From: Fusobacteriales bacterium
GTDB lineage: Bacteria; Fusobacteriota; Fusobacteriia; Fusobacteriales; Leptotrichiaceae
Assembly: GCA_031285605.1 (NCBI GenBank)
Contig: JAITVW010000056.1
Span: 1-9,783 of the forward strand
DNA length: 9,783 nt
Direction of reading: 5' to 3'
Each line of letters starts with the position of its first letter. Position 1 is the first letter of the stretch. The translations under genes and the position numbers were made by a program. Of the stretch, positions 6,088 to 9,783 are shown piece after piece. A model generated the notes under the pieces. The model had not been told where the DNA came from, ran no database searches, and was given only the letters and a program-made list of their open reading frames with translations.

Positions 6088-6120
6088 TAAAACAGATTTT
6101 TGGCAGCAAAATCTGTTTTA
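6088..6120 (-). terminator. Repressor gene terminator, perfect 13-bp stem
   Basis: TAAAACAGATTTT and AAAATCTGTTTTA are perfect complements around a 7-base loop. The repressor TAA (6118-6120) is part of the stem. The T-tract beyond the stem is short, and because the stem ends in T-runs on both sides it could act in both directions. It separates repressor transcription from the leftward promoter 35 bp further on. Confidence 0.8.
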
Positions 6121-6771
6121 TGTGTAAGATCTAAAACTGTAGATGACTTTTCCAATGCATTTAATATTATCATTTTCCGTAATCTGAATAGGGGGATAAA
6201 TTTCATTATAGCTGAAAAGATAAGCTCTGCCGTCATTATAATACTTCAAAAGCTTTACATATCTTTCGTTGTTCAGATCTACAACGATAACTTTATTGTT
6301 TAGTTCCTCCCATTCAGGACATGAAGGATCGAGGATAAGAATATCATTATTATAAAATTCAGGTTCCATACTTTCTCCATGAACTTTAATCCCGAAAAGT
6401 CCTTTTTTATGTCTTACATTTTTTGGAAGAGAAACTTCCATAATCTCATAATCTGTAATATCCAGATATCCGTTTCCCGCAGAAGCAAAACCATAAATAT
6501 ATAATTTTTGATCATCTGCTTCAATATAATCTTCAGATCCGAAAATCTGACTGTCGAGCATCTGAAAGAAATTATAATTTAAAATTTTGGAAAGACCAAG
6601 GAGAAGGAGAGAATCGATTTTTTTTCTTTGTCCTTTTTCAATTCTAAATAAAGTAGAAGGAACAACATCAATATCTTCTTTCTCAAGCTCTTCTGAAAGT
6701 CTGTCAAGAGACCATTTTTTTCTCTCACGTAATTCTCTGATTTTATTACCAAGCGCTTCTAGTTTATTCAT
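6118..6771 (-). CDS. LexA/cI-type autocleaving repressor (Xre helix-turn-helix plus S24 peptidase)
   Basis: ATG at 6771 is chosen (217 residues): GGGTGA lies 5 bases upstream, and the longer GTG start at 6780 would lie inside that site. Residues about 8-64 form an Xre-type helix-turn-helix (KIRELRERKKWSLDRLSEEL ... STLFRIEKGQRK). The C-terminal half is an S24/LexA peptidase with a cleavage-type Ala98-Gly99 in GFASAGNG, nucleophile Ser134 in HGESMEP and general-base Lys173 in RYVKLLKY. All key residues are intact, so RecA-stimulated self-cleavage and SOS induction are expected, as with lambda cI or regulators such as PrtR. It sits at the outer end of the phage block with its own promoter and terminator, and probably represses the promoter at 6025-6053. 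Confidence 0.93.
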   Translation of the reverse strand: MNKLEALGNKIRELRERKKWSLDRLSEELEKEDIDVVPSTLFRIEKGQRKKIDSLLLLGLSKILNYNFFQMLDSQIFGSEDYIEADDQKLYIYGFASAGNGYLDITDYEIMEVSLPKNVRHKKGLFGIKVHGESMEPEFYNNDILILDPSCPEWEELNNKVIVVDLNNERYVKLLKYYNDGRAYLFSYNEIYPPIQITENDNIKCIGKVIYSFRSYT

Positions 6772-6788
6772 AAATATCACCCAATGTT

Positions 6789-6817
6789 ATTATAACTCAT
6801 TTTTTGCAAAAAAGCAA
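6789..6817 (-). promoter_or_regulatory. Repressor promoter with palindromic operator
   Basis: TTGCTT (6817-6812), a 17-base spacer and TATAAT (6794-6789) lie just ahead of the repressor gene, leaving a leader of only about 10 bases. The spacer contains a perfect 14-bp palindrome TTTTTTGCAAAAAA (6800-6813), well placed for autoregulation. Confidence 0.8.
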
Positions 6818-6850
6818 CATTTATTTTTCAAAAAAGAAAAACTTGTTTTT

Positions 6851-6871
6851 TAGCACTATTGTTTTTGATAA
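6851..6871. promoter_or_regulatory. Operator-like motif upstream of the repressor
   Basis: TAGCACTATTGTT (6851-6863) differs by one base from the sequence inside the leftward promoter at 6029-6041, and its first nine bases recur at 5596-5604. It lies about 35 bp upstream of the repressor -35 element. A repressor-binding site is the simplest reading, but the true operator could be the AT-rich palindrome closer to the promoter. Confidence 0.45.
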
Positions 6872-6990
6872 AATAATTATATTTTTTTTACCGAAATTAA
6901 AAAGAAGAGAGAATGCAGCATGAAACGAAAGAGGAAAGTGATACTTTTCAGCTGATAAGAACAGATTAAATATAGGATTTAAAGAATTAT

Positions 6991-7019
6991 TTGGAAAATA
7001 CAAATAAATATTATATAAT
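6991..7019 (+). promoter_or_regulatory. Promoter of the DUF5362-like gene
   Basis: TTGGAA (6991-6996), a 17-base spacer and TATAAT (7014-7019) lie 40 bp ahead of the ATG at 7060. This divergent housekeeping-type promoter marks the start of the non-phage side of the window. Confidence 0.8.
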
Positions 7020-7059
7020 GTAATATAAAAGAAAAGTGTAAAAAAATTAAGGAGGAGCA

Positions 7060-7458
7060 ATGAACAATTTAGAAGAACTATATTCAAAGAGTAGTTTTGA
7101 TACATTAAAAGAAAATCCAATGACAGTTCATCTGGATGAGGTTTTTAGGAAAAAGCTGGGATTTTTCGGGACTTTTCAGCAGGTTATGGGAGTTTTGGTT
7201 ATTATATACGGAGCACTTCTGTGTGTCGGTATACTCACGGCAATAGTAGGGGTTCCTGTAATTTTGATAGGAATAAAAGTGTTTAAATCCGGCGGGGCCT
7301 GCAAAGATGCTTTAGTGAATTCCAGCGGGGAGGACTTGAAAAGAGGTTTATGTGAACTTTCAGATGCTTCAAAAATTTATTTGGTGCTTTTAATTATAGG
7401 AATAGTAGTTTCTGTGATTCTTTGCATATTTTTTATGGCTGCAATGATCGCAGCCTGA
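7060..7458 (+). CDS. DUF5362-like membrane protein
   Basis: A 132-residue protein. ATG at 7060 follows GGAGGAGC. The N-terminal 35 residues are soluble and charged. A hydrophobic hairpin at about 38-75 (VMGVLVIIYGALLCVGILTA, then VGVPVILIGIKVF) is followed by a loop with GGACKDALVNSSGEDLKRGL and a third membrane helix at about 106-130 (IYLVLLIIGIVVSVILCIFF). This matches the layout of the small DUF5362 family, whose function is unknown; the family name is my recollection from pattern and not a search result. It has its own promoter and a strong terminator, so it is a single-gene unit. Nothing links it to the phage block. Confidence 0.8.
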   Translation: MNNLEELYSKSSFDTLKENPMTVHLDEVFRKKLGFFGTFQQVMGVLVIIYGALLCVGILTAIVGVPVILIGIKVFKSGGACKDALVNSSGEDLKRGLCELSDASKIYLVLLIIGIVVSVILCIFFMAAMIAA

Positions 7459-7474
7459 TTATTGCTGTTGAAAT

Positions 7475-7518
7475 ATCCCTCTGTCAGACCGTTTTGGCTA
7501 TGACAGCGGGATTTTTTT
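7475..7518 (+). terminator. Intrinsic terminator of the DUF5362-like gene
   Basis: The stem ATCCCTCTGTCA/TGACAGCGGGAT pairs at 11 of 12 positions around a 14-base loop and runs into seven Ts. Confidence 0.92.
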
Positions 7519-7547
7519 ATCAAAATTTTTTCAAAAAAAAATATAGG

Positions 7548-7577
7548 TTGAATTTTTAAATTTAAATAAGATATAAT
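7548..7577 (+). promoter_or_regulatory. Promoter of the 63-residue gene
   Basis: TTGAAT (7548-7553), an 18-base spacer and TATAAT (7572-7577) lie 28 bp ahead of the ATG. It probably also serves the channel gene downstream. Confidence 0.7.
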
Positions 7578-7605
7578 ATATTAAAATGAATGAGGAGGCA
7601 ATAAA

Positions 7606-7797
7606 ATGAAAAAAATAGAATATATAATAAATGGAAAAGCAGGGGATATTTCAGTGGATGAAGCAAAAGCAAAATATGAAAATATAAATTTCAGATGTGC
7701 GGTTAAACTGGAAGATAAGGGAGATACTGTAAGTGTAAGTACAAAGGGTAAAACTGTAAATTATAAAAATATAAACGGAAAATGGGAAGCTGAATAA
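7606..7797 (+). CDS. Small orphan protein, 63 residues
   Basis: I do not recognise this protein. The ATG follows GAGGAGG 7 bases upstream and a good promoter, so expression is likely. It is a soluble, Lys-rich, probably beta-rich protein: MKKIEYIINGKAGDISVDEA is followed by alternating hydrophobic-polar stretches (VSVSTKGKTVNYKNINGKWE), with no signal peptide and a single Cys (position 31). The repeated 'charged turn plus strand' look suggests a small beta-sandwich or hairpin. It is 31 bp ahead of the TMEM175-type channel gene with no terminator between them, so the two are likely co-transcribed. No function can be assigned. Confidence 0.75.
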   Translation: MKKIEYIINGKAGDISVDEAKAKYENINFRCAVKLEDKGDTVSVSTKGKTVNYKNINGKWEAE

Positions 7798-7828
7798 AAA
7801 CAGAAATCTGTAGTGAAGAGGTGGAATT

Positions 7829-8410
7829 ATGTTTGGGAAGAGCAGGATAGAAGCATTTAGCGACGGGGTTCTGGCAATAATTATTACAATAATGGTACTG
7901 GAATTAAAAGCTCCGTATAAAGCGGATATCTCAGAACTGACGAAACTTTTTCCAAAATTTTTCAGTTATGTGCTTAGTTTTATATACGTGGCAATATATT
8001 GGAATAATCATCACTATATGTTTTCAACAGTAGAAAAAATAAACGGAAAAATTTTATGGGCCAATACATATTTGTTATTCTGGCTTTCATTAATACCATT
8101 TACTACAAACTGGACGGGAGAAACAAATTTTTCAAATATTTCCAGTATGTTATACGGGTTTGTTCTTTTAATGTGTTCAATAGCATACCATATAGTACAA
8201 AATTCAATAATACACCAGCAGGGGAAAAATTCAAAACTGAAAAAAGCTGTAGGTAAGGACAAAAAAGGATTGATTTCACCATTTCTTTACACACTGGGAA
8301 TTATTTTCGGAATATTTGCTCCGACAATATCTGTGATAATTTATACAGGTACTGCAATTTTATGGATTATTCCTGATACTCGTATTGAAAAAATGAATTT
8401 TTTTGAATAA
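7829..8410 (+). CDS. TMEM175-type potassium channel (DUF1211 family)
   Basis: A 193-residue membrane protein, the usual length of bacterial TMEM175 channels. It opens with the family signature RIEAFSDGVLAIIITIMVLEL-type helix (R6, F10, S11, D12 of the FSD motif). Further hydrophobic helices lie at about 44-60, 76-92, 105-125, 149-167 and 169-183, six in all. YWNNHHYMF (57-65) and the LIPFTTNW region (88-95) are also typical. Bacterial members form tetrameric K+-permeable channels through the membrane, with the pore lined by the first helix. ATG at 7829 follows AGAGGTGG. It probably shares a transcript with the 63-residue gene. I saw no clear terminator after it. Confidence 0.92.
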   Translation: MFGKSRIEAFSDGVLAIIITIMVLELKAPYKADISELTKLFPKFFSYVLSFIYVAIYWNNHHYMFSTVEKINGKILWANTYLLFWLSLIPFTTNWTGETNFSNISSMLYGFVLLMCSIAYHIVQNSIIHQQGKNSKLKKAVGKDKKGLISPFLYTLGIIFGIFAPTISVIIYTGTAILWIIPDTRIEKMNFFE

Positions 8411-8432
8411 AAAAATAATAAAAGCTGGAAAT

Positions 8433-8465
8433 CTTCACATTAACTTCATATGTAAACCTTATAAT
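8433..8465 (+). promoter_or_regulatory. Pho-box-like promoter of the Asn-rich secreted protein
   Basis: CTTCACATTAACTTCATA is two 7-mers, CTTCACA and CTTCATA, with a 4-base gap (11-bp period), the classic PhoB/PhoP box layout. A TATAAT follows 9 bases later (8460-8465), the usual distance for a Pho box that replaces the -35 element. No ordinary -35 is present. Confidence 0.6.
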
Positions 8466-8496
8466 ACAGGTATAAAATTTATGATGAGGTGAGATT

Positions 8497-8814
8497 ATGA
8501 AAAGATATAGATCATTGATATTAATAGTTTTGTTAGGAATTTCCATGATAGGTTTCAGCCGGAATAATAACAGAAATAATAATGGAAGAGCGGGAAATTA
8601 CAGTAATAATGGATATAGACATAATAATAACAGCCGTCCCGGCAGAAATCGAGGAAATCACCATTCCGGCAATAATTCGCGTCCGGGATGGAATAATAAC
8701 AATACAGGTAATTCCGGAAAATACTGTGTCGAGAAAAAGAGAAATTTCAATCAATGTGTAAGATATGAAAATTATAAAAACGGGCAGCTGCCAAGCAGAC
8801 CGCCAAAATTATAA
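8497..8814 (+). CDS. Secreted Asn/Gly/Arg-rich low-complexity protein
   Basis: A 105-residue protein not assigned to a family. ATG at 8497 follows GAGGTGAG. Residues 1-20 (MKRYRSLILIVLLGISMIGF) form a clear Sec signal peptide with no lipobox Cys. Residues about 22-72 are low complexity, dominated by Asn with Gly, Arg, Ser and His (RNNNRNNNGRAGN; NNNSRPGRNRGNHH). The C-terminal 32 residues are more ordinary and basic, with two Cys (77 and 87) that could form a disulfide, and end in PSRPPKL. The mature protein is strongly basic and would bind anionic surfaces or nucleic acid; that is inference from composition. A Pho-box-like promoter suggests control by phosphate, and a terminator follows directly. 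Confidence 0.82.
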   Translation: MKRYRSLILIVLLGISMIGFSRNNNRNNNGRAGNYSNNGYRHNNNSRPGRNRGNHHSGNNSRPGWNNNNTGNSGKYCVEKKRNFNQCVRYENYKNGQLPSRPPKL

Positions 8815-8840
8815 GAGTTTTTTTCTTTATAAGGAATAAG

Positions 8841-8869
8841 AAAACAGGGATTTGTCAATCTCTGTTTTT
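8841..8869 (+). terminator. Terminator after the Asn-rich protein gene
   Basis: AAAACAGGGATT and AATCTCTGTTTT pair over 12 positions (one G-U) around a 4-base loop, with a T-run of five at the 3' side. The A-run on the other side means it may also work leftward. Confidence 0.85.
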
Positions 8870-8902
8870 CATTTTCCGATTCTGAATAAAGTGTTGTTTT
8901 TA

Positions 8903-9190
8903 ATTATAATAATTTTTTGGGAGTACAGGAGTATAAGGACAGGAAGCTGACAGCATTTATAAATAAGGAAAAAATGACTTTGAGCAAAAAAATGCCTTAT
9001 TGGAACTGATGATAAAAGAAGACAAAAAAAGAAGCAGTTAGAATTGAAATATATTTTTGAGAATCAGAGGTGTTAATTTATGTCAGAATATTATTTTTTT
9101 AATGGTGGAAGAAGATATTTGAAATTGAAAAATACTTTAAATGGTCTTTTCATGAATTTGTGTATTTGGAATATACGGCTTAATAGATAA
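8903..9190 (+). pseudogene. Possible decayed plus-strand gene(s)
   Basis: Several short open pieces read like protein but are out of frame with each other. From about 8912 a frame reads NFLGVQEYKDRKLTAFINKE and then stops; shifting frame at a run of seven A (8986-8992) lets it continue as NALLELMIKEDKKRSS. A second piece, ATG at 9080 behind GAGGTG, gives only 36 residues (MSEYYFFNGGRRYLKLKNTL ...) to 9190. A third frame at 9135-9170 reads SFHEFVYLEYTA. A plus-strand terminator remains just downstream. AT-rich noncoding DNA can mimic such pieces, so this is tentative. The 36-codon frame could instead be a real small gene. Confidence 0.3.
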
Positions 9191-9243
9191 GATTACATAT
9201 ATAGTGAGATATACAAAAGAGAAAAATTTTATATATACCATTT

Positions 9244-9273
9244 AAGAGTCTCTGCAATGAGGTTCTTTTTTTT
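9244..9273 (+). terminator. Plus-strand intrinsic terminator
   Basis: AAGAGTCTC and GAGGTTCTT pair over nine positions (two G-U) around a 6-base loop and run into eight Ts. It has no intact gene directly upstream, which suggests that one existed there. Confidence 0.7.
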
Positions 9274-9437
9274 GGTAAAAAAATGAAAAACGGAGAAAAA
9301 TGAAAAATATTGTTTTAAATGATCAAAAAACCCTGATGGAGGATTTTTATAAACAGTCCTGTTCAGCTGTATCCTGCTTAGAAAAATTTAGATTTAAATG
9401 TTAGAATCATTACATAAAAAAGCAGGAGGTGTTCATC

Positions 9438-9783
9438 ATGAGAGATGAAATGAAGAGTGAGGCAGAGAATGCTTATGTTAGTTTTTTTACAAAAAAGGAG
9501 CTGGAAGAAACGCTGAATAAAATAGGGTGTACGCGTTATCCAAATGATTATAGAAGCATGAGAATAAAGGAACTGCTGAGAAAACACAAATATAACAGGA
9601 CTAAACAGCTCGTGGAAGAAGAAATATATATTCTGAAATATTCTTTTATATTATTTAATAACGCAGAATCATATAAAATTATTAATAAGCATGAAAAAGA
9701 GCTGGCAGAATACGTAATGGAAAATTCGGAAGAAATAATGAGAGTTTCGATGTATGATTTTATAGAGACTAAAAGCAGCAGAT
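9438..9783 (+). CDS. Unrecognised protein, N-terminal part (partial at window edge)
   Basis: ATG at 9438 follows AGGAGGT with a 7-base gap, and the frame stays open for 115 codons to the right edge. The visible protein is soluble, helical and highly charged: MRDEMKSEAENAYVSFFTKK, then a region with IGCTRYPNDYRSMRIKELLR and further Lys/Glu-rich helices. There is one Cys (position 31) in the visible part, no signal peptide, no membrane helix and no catalytic motif I can name. The helical charged character is compatible with many families, so no function is proposed. It is isolated, with an AT-rich spacer before it. Confidence 0.8.
   Translation, partial: MRDEMKSEAENAYVSFFTKKELEETLNKIGCTRYPNDYRSMRIKELLRKHKYNRTKQLVEEEIYILKYSFILFNNAESYKIINKHEKELAEYVMENSEEIMRVSMYDFIETKSSR

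Larger units (their letters stand above)
8870..9437. other. 568-bp stretch without an intact gene
   Basis: AT-rich sequence with frames broken by stops on both strands. It contains fragments that look like remains of a plus-strand gene (listed as a pseudogene) and a terminator at 9244-9273. Between 9274 and 9420 I see nothing beyond AT-rich spacer, and no convincing promoter for the gene that starts at 9438. Confidence 0.6.

Noticed and set aside
6872..6990. Search for an attachment site or LexA box at the outer edge of the phage block
   Set aside because: No direct repeat, tRNA end or GAAC-N4-GTTC type box could be seen. The left edge needed for comparison is outside the window.
6821..7120. 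99-codon minus-strand open frame upstream of the repressor
   Set aside because: It has hydrophobic, AT-driven composition, no ribosome binding site, and overlaps the promoter and start of the plus-strand DUF5362-like gene.
7798..7816. Small palindrome ACAGAAATCTGT after the 63-residue gene, considered as a terminator
   Set aside because: The 5-bp stem is too short and has no T-run, so readthrough into the channel gene is more likely.
8533..8754. 73-codon minus-strand frame rich in Ile and Ser
   Set aside because: It is the mirror of the Asn-codon-rich repeat region of the secreted protein, with no start signals.

Overview
This AT-rich window carries one end of a contractile phage-tail gene cluster on the minus strand (about 1-6820), followed by ordinary chromosomal genes on the plus strand (about 6990-9783). 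The low GC, strong AGGAGG-type ribosome binding sites and the character of the proteins fit a low-GC anaerobe. My best guess is Fusobacteriota (Leptotrichia/Sebaldella type), but that is an impression and not something the sequence proves.

Reading leftward (the direction of transcription), the phage-derived block holds, in order: a LexA/cI-type autocleaving repressor (6118-6771) with its own promoter and a perfect 13-bp terminator stem; a strong TTGACA-N17-TATTAT promoter (6025-6053) that shares sequence motifs with the repressor promoter region; two duplicated cassettes, each a 49-residue Com-like zinc ribbon followed by a conserved hairpin terminator (5691-5840 and 5228-5377); a metallophosphoesterase-fold protein with most catalytic residues replaced (4268-5056); a small membrane/coiled-coil protein that could be the holin (4017-4235); a protein with a sigma region 4-like helix-turn-helix, a candidate late activator (3617-4042); and a T7-lysozyme-type amidase endolysin (3032-3589). 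A 329-bp gap (2703-3031) with two tandem promoter-like repeats follows. After it come a coiled-coil protein, a probable tail terminator, the tail sheath, the tail tube and the start of a probable tail assembly chaperone.

The order is the main point. Repressor, activator and lysis genes lead directly into terminator-sheath-tube, with no terminase, portal, protease or capsid genes upstream of the tail and no integrase. That is how R-type tailocins (pyocin- or diffocin-like phage-tail bacteriocins) are laid out, and it is not how a complete myophage is laid out. The inferred circuit: DNA damage cleaves the S24 repressor, the leftward promoter opens, the Com proteins and the sigma-like factor are made, lysis genes and then tail genes are expressed, and particles are released by lysis. 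Head genes could still lie beyond the left edge, so this remains an inference.

The plus-strand side holds a DUF5362-like membrane protein with promoter and terminator, a 63-residue orphan probably co-transcribed with a TMEM175-type potassium channel, a secreted Asn-rich protein behind a convincing Pho-box-like promoter, about 560 bp of apparently decayed coding DNA that keeps a terminator, and the first 115 codons of an unrecognised gene running off the right edge.
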